64,000 nucleotides of DNA from Promicromonospora sp. AC04 (GCF_003058225.1 NZ_QBUG01000001.1:868001-932000), one strand, 5' to 3'. Positions 1 to 8,122 are shown, numbered from the stretch's first letter. Notes: generated by a model not told the origin, from the sequence alone. Program-made: numbers and translations.

Positions 1-75
1 GTCCAGGCCGAGATGATGAACGGCCAGGGCATGCTGCTCAAGCAGGCAATGGCCCACGTGGGCCGGCTTCCGTGA
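1..75 (+). CDS. C-terminal end of an unknown protein (partial)
   Basis: The first 24 codons of frame 1 are open and end in TGA at 73-75. The visible residues include QAEMMNGQGMLLKQAM and finish GRLP. The start lies outside the window. The fragment is too short to assign a family, and no partner gene is visible upstream. It ends about 160 bases before the next gene, with a palindrome between them, so the two are probably not one simple operon. Confidence 0.45.
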   Translation, partial: VQAEMMNGQGMLLKQAMAHVGRLP

Positions 76-184
76 GGTAGCGCTTTCGCCACCGGGTGCA
101 TCACGCCGCGATCGTCCGAGTGGACGAGCACTCCTCCACGAGTGCACCTAGCCTGATCCTTGATACCTGAAGATGTCGGTTCCC

Positions 185-200
185 GTTGCGTATACGCAAC
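185..200. promoter_or_regulatory. Perfect 16-bp palindrome, candidate operator
   Basis: GTTGCGTATACGCAAC is its own reverse complement over all 16 bases. It lies between a possible -10 region (TTGATACCT near 160-168) and the ribosome binding site and TTG start of the next gene at 236. A dimeric repressor bound here would block early transcription. The regulator is not identifiable in the window. Confidence 0.6.
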
Positions 201-235
201 AGCCCGCCACCCAGACCGATCAAGGAGAAGTTCGA

Positions 236-775
236 TTGAGCGGGCATGTGTTCGTGGACGAGACCAAAGCGCGCGACTACCTTCTGGTCGCTGTGGCGAT
301 CGATAGCGCGGATCTCAAGGCAGCACGATCCACGATCAGATCGTTGACGATGCCGGGCCAAGCACGACTGCACATGCATCGCGAGAGCGACTCACGACGG
401 CGCAAGATCCTCGCGGCGATCTCGAAGCTCCCGGTCGAGGCGACGATCTTTCGGGCTGGCGGAGTGGATCGGCCGCGGCGAAAGGAGGCCGACCGTCGCA
501 AGGCGTGCCTCGAAGAACTCGTCACGGGTGCGATTCGGGACGCGCGAACGAGCATCTGCATCGAACACGACGACAGCATGATCCAGGTGGACCGGAGCGT
601 TCTCGTCGCCGCGACCAAAGCCCACCACGCGGAGAACACCCTGCGCTATCGCCACGACCGCGCCGCAAGCGAACCCCTGCTCGCGCTGCCTGATGCAGTT
701 GCCTGGGCGTGGGCACGCGGCGGCGAGTGGCGGCCACGCTGCGATGACTTGGTGACGAAGGTGATCGACACCTGA
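236..775 (+). CDS. DUF3800-like hypothetical protein
   Basis: A 179-residue soluble protein opening with GHVFVDETKARDYLLVAV, which resembles the acidic first strand of DUF3800-type (RNase H-like fold) proteins common in actinobacteria; the catalytic role of that family is not established. The start is taken as TTG at 236 because AAGGAG lies at 222-227 with ideal spacing. The longer in-frame ATG at 173 would place a perfect palindrome (185-200) inside the coding sequence and has no binding site. The C-terminal part has HHAENTLRYRHDR and a Trp/Ala-rich segment. A hairpin follows the stop. Product identity is tentative; the reading frame is solid. Confidence 0.7.
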   Translation: MSGHVFVDETKARDYLLVAVAIDSADLKAARSTIRSLTMPGQARLHMHRESDSRRRKILAAISKLPVEATIFRAGGVDRPRRKEADRRKACLEELVTGAIRDARTSICIEHDDSMIQVDRSVLVAATKAHHAENTLRYRHDRAASEPLLALPDAVAWAWARGGEWRPRCDDLVTKVIDT

Positions 776-785
776 AAATGCGCGA

Positions 786-822
786 AGCCCGAGCGCACAG
801 CCGTCCGGCTGGCTCTCGGGCT
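786..822. terminator. Bidirectional hairpin terminator
   Basis: AGCCCGAG (786-793) pairs with CTCGGGCT (815-822), and inside it AGCC/GGCT forms a second stem around a GTCC loop. It sits between the convergent DUF3800-like gene and the ABC-F gene, so it can serve both. No U-run follows, as is usual in high-GC actinobacteria. Confidence 0.6.
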
Positions 823-906
823 CACTTCCCACTGCTTAGCGCGGCGGGCTGCTCCCAGAATAGGCCGCCGCCTCCCAGTGCCGCAATGTGAATCAACCCG
901 CCGCCG

Positions 907-2538
907 TCAGGACAGGTCCAGGACCGGCCAGTCCTCCAGGTCCGAGCGCATGCGCCGGTCGTGGGTGGCGACGACGACGGCGCACGGCGTGACCTGCAGG
1001 GCACGCGTCAGCTCGTCGACGAGGTCGATCGACAGGTGGTTCGTCGGCTCGTCGAGCAGCAGCAGGTGCGGCGCGTGCAGCAGCGCCCGAGCGATCTCGA
1101 ACCGGCGCCGCTGCCCCGCGGACAGCTCGGCGAGCGGCCGGTCCAGGTCCTCCTCGCTGAGCAGGCCGAGCCCTGCGACGGGCACCACGTGGTCCGGGTC
1201 CAGCTCACCCGAGGCGAGCAGCCGCAGCGCCTCGTCGGCGTAGGTCTCGAAGCCGGTCAGCCGGCGCGCCTTGCCGGTGATGGGCTCGCTCTCCTGGCCG
1301 ACGACGCCGATGCGCGCCCCCGGGGCGACCGACCGGCTCCCCCGGTCCAGCTCCAGGGTGCCGGCGAGCGCTGCGAGCAGCGTCGACTTGCCGGTCCCGT
1401 TCGGCCCCACGATGAGCAGCCGGCCCGACGGCGGGATCGCGACCCGTGTGCCGGGCAGGTCCACGCGAGCGCCGCCGTCGTCCCCGACGCGCGGCGAACG
1501 CACCTCCACCACCGGGTTGCTGGGGTCCCAGCCCGGCGACATCGCCGGGAGGTCCGGGAACCCCAGCTCCACCGGCGGGACGGGCACCTCGATGGCCTCG
1601 GCCTCGAGCTTCTGGACGAGCCGGTCGGCGGCCTTCACGTGGATGCGGGCGCGGGTGGCGCGGCGGTGCTTCTGCGAGCCCTTGGGCGGCCGCCACTCGT
1701 CGGAGAGCCCCTCGTAGGACTCGTCCAGGCGCTCGGCGAGCGCCGCGGCCCGTTTGCGCTCGGCCCGGTAGCGCTGCCGCCAGCGGTGCAGCGCCTGGTT
1801 CTTCGCGAACCGGTAGGCGAGGTAGCCCGGCTGCCCGTACAGCACGGGCTTGCCGTCCCAGGAGGGATCGAGGTCGAGGATGGCGGTGGCGACGTCGTCC
1901 AGCAGCTCGCGGTCGTGGGTCACGAGCACGACGGCGCCGCGCCACGCGACGAGCTCGCCCGTGAGGAACTCGATGGCGGAGTCGTCAAGGTGGTTGGTGG
2001 GCTCGTCGAGCAGAAGCAGGTCGGAGCGTTCGGCCAGGCGGCAGGCAAGGCGTACCCGGAACCGCTCCCCCACGCTGAGCCGGTCGAGCCGGCGCCTGGG
2101 GTCGCGCGGGGCGCCCAGCCGCGTGAGGGCCACCTCGACGCGCCGGTCGGCGTCCCAGGCGGCGAGGTGCTCCGCGAGCGAGAGGGTGCGCTCCAGCACC
2201 GCCAGGTCGCCCGAGCTGTGGTCGAACGCGGCAGCCGCGGCCTCCAGCTCGGCGGCCGCGGTCCGCAGGCCGTCGAGCGTCCCGGCGACCAGGTCGCCGA
2301 TGGTCTGACCCGGCGTGGGGTGCAGCTCCTGCTCGACGAGCGCCACGGTGCCGTGCCGGCGTACCTCGCCCGACTTCGGCAGCAGGTCGCCGGCCAGCAG
2401 GTGCAGCAGGGTGGACTTGCCGGACCCGTTCTCGCCGACCACGCCGAGCCGTCCGCCGTCGGACACCGAGAAGGACACCCCGTCCATGACGGGCCGCCCG
2501 GGGTAGGCGAAACCGAGATCCTGGGCGACAAGGTGCAT
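907..2538 (-). CDS. ABC-F family ATPase (ribosome-protection type)
   Basis: 543 residues with two ABC ATPase domains and no membrane segment, as in ABC-F proteins that act on the ribosome rather than as transporters. Domain 1 has Walker A GENGSGKST and Walker B LLLLDEPTNHL with an unusual signature, LSVGERFRVRLA. Domain 2 has GPNGTGKST, LSAGQRRRFEIA and LLLLDEPTNHL. Between them is a basic, helix-rich linker (around residues 240-300) containing GLSDEWRPPKGSQKHRRATR. Layout and length resemble the TlrC/CarA-type macrolide-resistance proteins of antibiotic producers, but a specific drug cannot be named. A TAGGCT box 6 bases before the ATG suggests a leaderless mRNA, so leader-peptide attenuation, common for resistance ABC-Fs, is unlikely. 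Transcribed divergently from the sulfotransferase gene. Confidence 0.88.
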   Translation of the reverse strand: MHLVAQDLGFAYPGRPVMDGVSFSVSDGGRLGVVGENGSGKSTLLHLLAGDLLPKSGEVRRHGTVALVEQELHPTPGQTIGDLVAGTLDGLRTAAAELEAAAAAFDHSSGDLAVLERTLSLAEHLAAWDADRRVEVALTRLGAPRDPRRRLDRLSVGERFRVRLACRLAERSDLLLLDEPTNHLDDSAIEFLTGELVAWRGAVVLVTHDRELLDDVATAILDLDPSWDGKPVLYGQPGYLAYRFAKNQALHRWRQRYRAERKRAAALAERLDESYEGLSDEWRPPKGSQKHRRATRARIHVKAADRLVQKLEAEAIEVPVPPVELGFPDLPAMSPGWDPSNPVVEVRSPRVGDDGGARVDLPGTRVAIPPSGRLLIVGPNGTGKSTLLAALAGTLELDRGSRSVAPGARIGVVGQESEPITGKARRLTGFETYADEALRLLASGELDPDHVVPVAGLGLLSEEDLDRPLAELSAGQRRRFEIARALLHAPHLLLLDEPTNHLSIDLVDELTRALQVTPCAVVVATHDRRMRSDLEDWPVLDLS

Positions 2539-2544
2539 CTGCCA

Positions 2545-2550
2545 AGCCTA
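2545..2550 (-). promoter_or_regulatory. -10 box of the ABC-F gene (leaderless)
   Basis: On the minus strand TAGGCT lies 6 bases before the ATG at 2538. With this spacing transcription would begin at or next to the start codon. Confidence 0.55.
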
Positions 2551-2694
2551 CGGGGGACCGGACGGTGGCCCGAAGCCGGCCTGCACGGTGACCGGAGGCT
2601 CCCTGGCCTGCCCGCTTTCCTTTACGCGTGCGGCTCCCCACGCGAGGATGTGCCCGATCCCCTTGCCGGCCCCGCGCCAAGACCCTGGAGTGAC

Positions 2695-3912
2695 GTGTCT
2701 CAGACCACGCCCGCCGTTCTGCCGGCTCTACGCCTGACCAACCTGCTCCTGGCTCCCGCGACGCGCACCCGCAGGGACGCCGACGCGGTGTTCGACCGGA
2801 TGATCGCGCGCGCCGCCCGCGGACGGGCGCCGCTGAGCGCGGAGGCCGCGGCCGACCTCGATCACCTCCGCCTGGTGCTGCGCGCGTTCGCCGCCTTCCC
2901 CGGCCTGAGCCCGCTCGGCTGGACGGCGGGCCAGGCGATGCTGGCGGGCCGGATCCGGAACCGCGTGGTGGTCGGTGACCTGCGCGCCCGGCACCCCGAG
3001 ATCGCCGACCAGCCGGTGGCGGCCCCGGTGTTCGTGGTCGGGATGCCCCGCACGGGAACCACGCTGACCTACAACGTCCTGTCCCGTTCGCCCGGTCACC
3101 GCGGACCGAAGCTCTGGGAGATGATGCACCCCGGCCTCGCCGTGGACGGCCGCGCCGAAGCCGCGCTGATCCGGCGCACCCGGCGCAAGTTCGCGGTGAC
3201 CTCCGCGCTGAGCTCCACGTGGGACACCATCCACCCGATGTATGCGGCGGCCGAGGAGGAGGACACGTTCATCCGTGCCCACTCGGAGCTGCACTCGTCC
3301 GCCGTGCCCATGCCGGACTACCTCGAACGCCTCCGGACCTTCGACCATCGGCCGGACTACCGGTTCCTGCGCGACACGCTCCAGCTGCTGTCCTACGGCC
3401 GTCCCGCTCGGCGCTGGGTGCTCAAGCACCCGGCGAACCTCTTCCACCTGTCCGAGATCCGCGACGTGTTCCCCGACGCCCGGTTCGTGTGGACCCACCG
3501 GAGCCCCGAGGTGGCGCTGGCCTCGCTCTGCTCCCTGGCCGAGTCCTCGCAACGGATCCACCGGCGCCCCGGCGCCGTGGACCTCACCCAGATCGGCCGT
3601 GACTGGCTGGCGATCATGTCCCAGGGCGTGTCCCGCGCGCTCGTCCAGCGGGCCGAGCTGGGGCCCGACGCCGTGCTCGACCTGCCGTACGGCCGCCTCA
3701 CCGGCGAACCGGGCGCGGCCCTGCCGGAGCTGTTCGAGCAGCTCGGCGCGCAGTGGGGCGCCGACGACGACGCGAACCTGACCGCGGCCCTCGAGGCCCC
3801 GAAGAGCCGGCCGCCGCACCAGTACAGCCTGGAGCGGTTCGGCCTGGAACGCTCCGAGGTGCGCGCGGCGTTCGCCGACTATGTGACCTTGCTGGCGACC
3901 CTCCCGAGGTAG
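2695..3912 (+). CDS. Sulfotransferase family protein
   Basis: 405 residues. The 5'-PAPS phosphosulfate-binding loop is visible as VFVVGMPRTGTTLT (around residues 112-125), followed by an acidic/Trp segment and a second conserved block, RRWVLKHPANLFHLSEI, then FVWTHRSPEVALAS, which fits the 3'-phosphate-binding region of the family. These enzymes move a sulfuryl group from PAPS to a hydroxyl or amine; the acceptor cannot be predicted. GTG at 2695 is chosen because GGAG lies just before it (2687-2690). The frame stays open far upstream, but that part is the antisense of the ABC-F gene. No PAPS-synthesis genes are nearby. Confidence 0.85.
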   Translation: MSQTTPAVLPALRLTNLLLAPATRTRRDADAVFDRMIARAARGRAPLSAEAAADLDHLRLVLRAFAAFPGLSPLGWTAGQAMLAGRIRNRVVVGDLRARHPEIADQPVAAPVFVVGMPRTGTTLTYNVLSRSPGHRGPKLWEMMHPGLAVDGRAEAALIRRTRRKFAVTSALSSTWDTIHPMYAAAEEEDTFIRAHSELHSSAVPMPDYLERLRTFDHRPDYRFLRDTLQLLSYGRPARRWVLKHPANLFHLSEIRDVFPDARFVWTHRSPEVALASLCSLAESSQRIHRRPGAVDLTQIGRDWLAIMSQGVSRALVQRAELGPDAVLDLPYGRLTGEPGAALPELFEQLGAQWGADDDANLTAALEAPKSRPPHQYSLERFGLERSEVRAAFADYVTLLATLPR

Positions 3913-3936
3913 CAGCGAGGGCCGGTGCGGCAGACG

Positions 3937-3977
3937 TCGGGCCCGCAGCCCTCCTCGCGGAGCGGCTGCGGGCCCGA
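3937..3977. terminator. Strong bidirectional terminator
   Basis: A perfect 14-bp stem, TCGGGCCCGCAGCC (3937-3950) with GGCTGCGGGCCCGA (3964-3977). The 13-base loop holds a smaller CTCC/GGAG stem. It fills the gap between the convergent sulfotransferase and protease genes. Confidence 0.8.
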
Positions 3978-3991
3978 GCGGGTTCAGCGCG

Positions 3992-4993
3992 TCAGAGCGA
4001 CGCGGCCGAGGTGTAGAGCGTCTGGGCAACGCTACCCAGGTACGGGCCGAACATGTAGCTCCGCAGGGGGCCGCCCCGGTACTTGAAGGAGTTCACCGAG
4101 TTGAGCGTGCCGACGCCGGTGGACTCGGAGTAGCCCACGAACCAGGGGCCGCCGGACGAGCCGCCGGTCAGGTTGCAGTTCAGCCCCTGGTCGGTGCTCC
4201 CGCCGTAGGTGTCCTGCACGACGGTGCCGTGGCACCACGCGATGTCCGTGCCGTCGTACGGGTTGGCCGCCGGGTAGCCGAACGAGTACATGTACTGGCC
4301 GCGAGCCTGGTTGAAGCCGATGGACTGGCCGCCCACGACGTCGGTCAGGTGCGCCCCGTTCACCGTGTTCAGCACCGCGAAGGCGACGTCGTAGTCGAAG
4401 TCGCCGCTGTTCTGCCACTGCGTGGTGGTGGTGAGCTGACGAGCCGTGAACGTGCCGTACGGCCGGGCGCCGTCGTCGTAGGCCGGGACGAACGCCCAGT
4501 TCGTGGCGTAGGCACCTGGACCCTCGTTGACGCAGTGGCCCGCCGTGAGCACCACGTCCTTGTTCCCGGACGTCACCGCGCTGCCCGAGCAGACGTAGTT
4601 GACGCCGCCGAGCGTGAAGAAGACCTTGCCGGTGGTGTCGACGACCTTGCCGCCACCCGTGTAGTAGTCGCCCACGAAGTCGGCGGACGGCGCGGCCTTG
4701 GCCTGCGGGACGACGGTCGGCGCACCCGCCGCCACCTTGTCTCCGGCCGAGGCCTTGCTCTTGGCGGCCACCAGGACGTCCGCGGGCACGGCGTCACGCA
4801 TCCGCTGCGGGGTCCAGTAGTCGGTCACCCGGTCCTGGGCCGCCCGGGTGGTCGCCGCGCTGTGCACTGCGACGTCGCCGGTGACGTCACTCGGCCGGGC
4901 CTGCGACGGCGCGCCGAACGCGACGGCTGCGGTGCCGCTCAGGGCCAGAGCCGCCAAGCCCCCGAGAAGGGCGCGGGAGAGGTTGCTTCGCAT
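3992..4993 (-). CDS. Secreted trypsin-like serine protease (S1)
   Basis: 333 residues, exported: a signal peptide (basic SNLSR, hydrophobic core to about residue 26, then AFGAPSQA) is followed by a roughly 100-residue pro-region. The chymotrypsin-fold triad is visible as His153 (TAGHC), Asp202 (DYDVAF) and Ser280 (GGSSGGPW). Paired cysteines (C135/C154 and C254/C273) suggest disulfides. The ATG at 4993 is preceded by AAGGAGG; the frame continues upstream but that is not coding. The specificity is unknown; the family includes glutamyl endopeptidases and other extracellular proteases. A hairpin in the 5' untranslated region and a long inverted repeat further upstream may regulate it. Confidence 0.9.
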   Translation of the reverse strand: MRSNLSRALLGGLAALALSGTAAVAFGAPSQARPSDVTGDVAVHSAATTRAAQDRVTDYWTPQRMRDAVPADVLVAAKSKASAGDKVAAGAPTVVPQAKAAPSADFVGDYYTGGGKVVDTTGKVFFTLGGVNYVCSGSAVTSGNKDVVLTAGHCVNEGPGAYATNWAFVPAYDDGARPYGTFTARQLTTTTQWQNSGDFDYDVAFAVLNTVNGAHLTDVVGGQSIGFNQARGQYMYSFGYPAANPYDGTDIAWCHGTVVQDTYGGSTDQGLNCNLTGGSSGGPWFVGYSESTGVGTLNSVNSFKYRGGPLRSYMFGPYLGSVAQTLYTSAASL

Positions 4994-5012
4994 GCTGCCT
5001 CCTTGATCACAA

Positions 5013-5034
5013 CGGCCCGCCGAACAGCGGGCCG
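5013..5034 (-). promoter_or_regulatory. 5'-UTR hairpin of the protease gene
   Basis: CGGCCCGC (5013-5020) and GCGGGCCG (5027-5034) form an 8-bp stem with a 6-base loop, 8 bases upstream of the Shine-Dalgarno sequence (plus-strand 4998-5004). It could stabilise the mRNA or control access to the binding site. Confidence 0.5.
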
Positions 5035-5079
5035 GGAGGATCGTGGATCCTGGATGATTCAAGAAGAAGATTGGGATAT

Positions 5080-5128
5080 GTCCGAACCGTAAATTTTCTC
5101 CACGATGCGTGGCTTTGCCGGTTCGGAC
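5080..5128. repeat. 10-bp inverted repeat in a divergent promoter region
   Basis: GTCCGAACCG (5080-5089) and CGGTTCGGAC (5119-5128) are perfect reverse complements separated by an AT-rich 29-base spacer. They lie between the protease gene (minus) and the DUF3054 gene (plus), so they could be paired operator half-sites for either. Confidence 0.5.
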
Positions 5129-5155
5129 CTGCCGGCGAGGGCTGGCGACCCCGGC

Positions 5156-5161
5156 TACCCT
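5156..5161 (+). promoter_or_regulatory. -10 box of the DUF3054 gene (leaderless)
   Basis: TACCCT lies 6 bases before the GTG at 5168, the same spacing as at other leaderless genes in this window. Confidence 0.5.
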
Positions 5162-5167
5162 CGACGC

Positions 5168-5566
5168 GTGAGCACCACCGCCCCCGCCTCCCGTACCGCG
5201 CCCGTCTGGCCCGCCCTCGTGGCCGACGTCGTCGCCGTCGTCGCCTTCACCCTCATCGGCATCGCGTCCCACGACGGGTCGCTGATCGCCGCCTTCGGCC
5301 GCGTCGTGTGGCCGTTCGCGCTGGCCGCCGCGATCGGCTGGGCCTGGACCCGCGCGTGGCACGACCCGGCCCGCGTCTGGCCGACGGGCGTCATGATCTG
5401 GTTCACCACGGTGATCGGCGGCCTGGTGCTGCGCGGGGTCTCCGGCCAGGGCCTGGCGTGGTCGTTCGCGCTGGTCACGACGATCTTCCTGGCGATAACG
5501 ATGCTCGGCTGGCGCGGCCTGGTCGCGGCCCTCCGGCGCGCCCAGGCCAGCGCGGCCCAAGACTGA
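5168..5566 (+). CDS. DUF3054 family membrane protein
   Basis: 132 residues with four predicted membrane spans: VWPALVADVVAVVAFTLIGI, then a segment near FGRVVWPFALAAAIGWAW, then VMIWFTTVIGGLVLRG and FALVTTIFLAITMLGWRG. This matches the size and layout of DUF3054 proteins, small actinobacterial integral membrane proteins of unknown role. GTG at 5168 is preferred over the in-frame ATG at 5105 because TACCCT lies 6 bases upstream and the ATG lacks a binding site. It is not clearly in an operon with either neighbour. Confidence 0.8.
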   Translation: MSTTAPASRTAPVWPALVADVVAVVAFTLIGIASHDGSLIAAFGRVVWPFALAAAIGWAWTRAWHDPARVWPTGVMIWFTTVIGGLVLRGVSGQGLAWSFALVTTIFLAITMLGWRGLVAALRRAQASAAQD

Positions 5567-5585
5567 GCCGTAGTGGACCGGGGGG

Positions 5586-5648
5586 ACTGACTCGCCGAAT
5601 CAAGACCAGCGAGTCAGTGACCTGGTCGGACCACGCGACTGACTCGCT
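5586..5648. terminator. Triple-repeat hairpin region between convergent genes
   Basis: ACTGACTCGC occurs at 5586-5595 and 5638-5647, with its reverse complement at 5609-5618. The middle copy can pair with either flank (10 bp with the left, 11 bp with the right), giving two exclusive hairpins. It lies between the ends of the DUF3054 gene (plus) and rdgB (minus) and probably ends transcription from both sides. Confidence 0.55.
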
Positions 5649-5688
5649 GCCGCCGTCTGGTCGACGCGACAGCGACGGCGGCGGGACG

Positions 5689-6390
5689 CTACCCGCCCAG
5701 CGTCTCCAGGATCGCCGGGGCCAGGGCGCGGAACGCCTTGCCCCGATGCGAGATCGCGTTCTTCTCCTCCGGGTCCAGCTCTGCGGCGGTCCGACGGCGA
5801 CCGCCGTCGGCAGCTCCCGCCCGGTCGTCGGCCCCGCCAACACCCGCGCCCGAACCCAGCGCCGCCTCGTCCGGGACCAGGATCGGGTCGTAGCCGAACC
5901 CGTTGCTCCCCCGCGGCGCGGTCTCCAGCACGCCCCGCATCTCGCCGAGGCGCACCTCCTCGCGCCCGTCGGGCGTGACCAGCGCCGCGGCGCACACGAA
6001 CCCGGCCTGACGGTGCTCGGGACGTACGTCCCCGAGCTGGCCGAGCAGCAGCTCGAGGTTCGCGAGGTCGTCCCCGTGCTTGCCGGCCCAGCGGGCCGAG
6101 AAGATCCCGGGGGCGCCGCCGAGCACGTCCACGGCCAGCCCGGAGTCGTCGGCGACGGCGGGCAGCCCGGTCGCGGCGCACACCGCCCGCGCCTTGATGA
6201 GCGCGTTCTCGGCGAACGTCACGCCGTCCTCGACGGGCTCGGGCGCGCCGACCTCGCCCGAGGTGACCAGGCCGCCGTCGGGCAGCACCAGGCCGGAAGC
6301 GGCGAGGATAGCCAGGAGCTCCCCCACCTTCTTGCGGTTGTGCGTCGCGAGGACGAGCCGGGCGGCGGGCGGCACGATCAGGGAAGCCAT
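5689..6390 (-). CDS. rdgB: XTP/dITP diphosphatase (RdgB/HAM1)
   Basis: 233 residues. It hydrolyses non-canonical purine triphosphates (XTP, dITP) to monophosphates and so keeps them out of DNA. Family motifs: LVLATHNRKKVGEL at the N terminus, TFAENALIKAR, VADDSGLAVDVLGGAPGIFSAR, GSNGFGYDPI and EEKNAISHRGKA. An extra segment rich in Gly, Ala, Asp and Arg (about residues 174-200) sits between FGYDPILVP and TAAELDPEEKN, where most homologues have only a few residues. In Mycobacterium the gene lies next to rph; here an exporter/regulator pair separates them. Confidence 0.92.
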   Translation of the reverse strand: MASLIVPPAARLVLATHNRKKVGELLAILAASGLVLPDGGLVTSGEVGAPEPVEDGVTFAENALIKARAVCAATGLPAVADDSGLAVDVLGGAPGIFSARWAGKHGDDLANLELLLGQLGDVRPEHRQAGFVCAAALVTPDGREEVRLGEMRGVLETAPRGSNGFGYDPILVPDEAALGSGAGVGGADDRAGAADGGRRRTAAELDPEEKNAISHRGKAFRALAPAILETLGG

Positions 6391-6458
6391 GCCCCGATCA
6401 TGCCAGCCGCCGCCCGCCTCGATGTACCTCGGGCCGGTACGCCTCAGCCCCGCACGCC

Positions 6459-7922
6459 TCAGGCCGGTGCACCGGCAAGGGCGGGCTCCCGCTGCCCGAC
6501 GACGGCGCCGGCGACCGGCACCTCGTCGACCACCGGCGCCGCGCCGGAGTCGGGCGCCGCCGCACCGTCCAGGTATCGCCGGCTCATCGCCCGGTACTGC
6601 CGGCTGGCCAGCGCCGCCGCCGTCAGCCCCAGGCCGAGCACCGCGAGCAGCATGAGCACCAGAGCGATCCCCCGCGCGGGCCCGGTGCCGAACCAGCCGC
6701 CAATCAGGTCCGCGCCGGCGCCGTCGGTCATGAACGGCTGGAACACGAACTCGGTCAGCGGGCTGATGAGGAACGCCGTCAGCGGCGCAGCCACCATCTC
6801 GACGCTGTGCGCGAACCCGAGCACGCGCCCCTGCCGCTCGTACGGCACCACCTTCTGCAGCACCGTCTGCTCGGACGCCTCCGCGAACGGCATGACGAAC
6901 AGGTACACCGCGAACCCGGCCACGAGCAGCACCACCGAGTGCTGCACGGGAAGCAGGAAGGTCGCGCCCCACATGACGAGGTTGACCACCAGCAGGGTCC
7001 GGACGGGGTTGCGCCCGACACCCCGCTTCGCCACGACCAGCCCGCCCAGGATCATGAAGACGCTGATCAGGCCCCAGGCCAGGCCCCACGCCTGGACCGA
7101 CATGAGCGACAGCCCGTACGGGTCGGCGAGCGCCATGAGGCCGCCCGCCAGGAAGTTGTTCAGGAGCGTGAACCCGATCAGGGCCCACATCCCGGGGATG
7201 CTGCCCACGAGGCGGATGGTCCCGCGCAGGTCCACCTTCTTCGGCTCGTCCGCTGCCGCGGCCTCGGCGAGGGACTCCGGCACGCGCAGCCGGTGCAGGT
7301 GCCCGACGGCGGCGGCGAGCACGACGACCGCGAGGACCAGCACGCCGAGCATCCCGCTCGACGCCACGAGCAGGCCGCTGATCACCGAGGTCACCAGGTG
7401 CGAGATGCCAGACGTCGTGCCGGCCAGCCCGTTCGCCTTGTCCCGGCGCCCGTCGTCGAACAGGGCGGTGACAACCGTGGTCATCGCGATACTCCGCGGG
7501 TTGCCCGCCATCACACCGGCCATCACCAGGAGGACCAGCGCCCAAAGCTGGACGCTCGTCGGGTCGGTGAAGACCGCTGCGGGCGTCGCGACGTAGAGGC
7601 CGAGCGCCGCGAGGTAGAACCCCAGCGACACGACCGCCGACACCTGCATCACCGTCTTCTTGCGGTGGTGGTCCACGAGGGACCCGAACCACACGCCCGT
7701 GCCGACCATCGACACCAGGAAGATCCCGGAGATCACGCCGGCCGCGAAGACCGAACCCGTCTCCAGGTACACCCAGAACGTGACGGCGAACCAGGCGGTG
7801 AAGTTCGTGACCGACACCAGCGAGGTGTTCACCAGGAGGTGCGCGAAGGTGCGCACCTCGGGGTCCTGCAGGCGCAGCCGACCCGCGCCGTCCGACGCGG
7901 TGTGCGTCTCGTTCGTGCTCAT
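6459..7922 (-). CDS. MFS transporter (drug-exporter type)
   Basis: 487 residues with about twelve hydrophobic segments and the MFS loop 2-3 motif in the form GSLVDHHRKKTVMQV. The N-terminal about 20 and C-terminal about 50 residues are hydrophilic, the latter Ala/Pro-rich. It resembles proton-coupled MFS exporters; the substrate is unknown. It is transcribed divergently from an HxlR-type regulator, with a 21-bp palindrome between them, an arrangement typical of an exporter controlled by its own ligand-sensing repressor. Confidence 0.85.
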   Translation of the reverse strand: MSTNETHTASDGAGRLRLQDPEVRTFAHLLVNTSLVSVTNFTAWFAVTFWVYLETGSVFAAGVISGIFLVSMVGTGVWFGSLVDHHRKKTVMQVSAVVSLGFYLAALGLYVATPAAVFTDPTSVQLWALVLLVMAGVMAGNPRSIAMTTVVTALFDDGRRDKANGLAGTTSGISHLVTSVISGLLVASSGMLGVLVLAVVVLAAAVGHLHRLRVPESLAEAAAADEPKKVDLRGTIRLVGSIPGMWALIGFTLLNNFLAGGLMALADPYGLSLMSVQAWGLAWGLISVFMILGGLVVAKRGVGRNPVRTLLVVNLVMWGATFLLPVQHSVVLLVAGFAVYLFVMPFAEASEQTVLQKVVPYERQGRVLGFAHSVEMVAAPLTAFLISPLTEFVFQPFMTDGAGADLIGGWFGTGPARGIALVLMLLAVLGLGLTAAALASRQYRAMSRRYLDGAAAPDSGAAPVVDEVPVAGAVVGQREPALAGAPA

Positions 7923-7966
7923 CTCGGCTCCTCGAGCTCGCGGGTCCTTGTGAACCCTCCGTCAAG

Positions 7967-7987
7967 TCACTACGATGATCGTAGTGA
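7967..7987. promoter_or_regulatory. 21-bp palindrome, probable HxlR operator
   Basis: TCACTACGAT (7967-7976) and ATCGTAGTGA (7978-7987) are perfect reverse complements around a single G. It lies in the 200-bp divergent region between the MFS exporter and HxlR genes, the expected place for a dimeric winged-helix repressor controlling both. Confidence 0.75.
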
Positions 7988-8122
7988 TCATGCAGGTATG
8001 ACGAGGCGGGTCACCGGGACTCATCGGTCCGGCGCTGACGAGTTTTCCGGGCCGGGAAGGTCAGCCAGGAATCGGGCCCCACGAGGCGGCCCGGCGCACG
8101 GTCAGACGGACGGGAGGACACC

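Noticed and set aside
961-2694. N-terminal part of the 983-codon plus-strand frame leading into the sulfotransferase
   Set aside because: It is antisense to the ABC-F gene over its whole length and its residues are Arg/Gly/Gln-rich without family motifs. The sulfotransferase begins at GTG 2695 with its own binding site.
5071-7596. 841-codon plus-strand open frame
   Set aside because: It overlaps rdgB and the MFS gene in antisense; the composition is that of a shadow frame in high-GC DNA.
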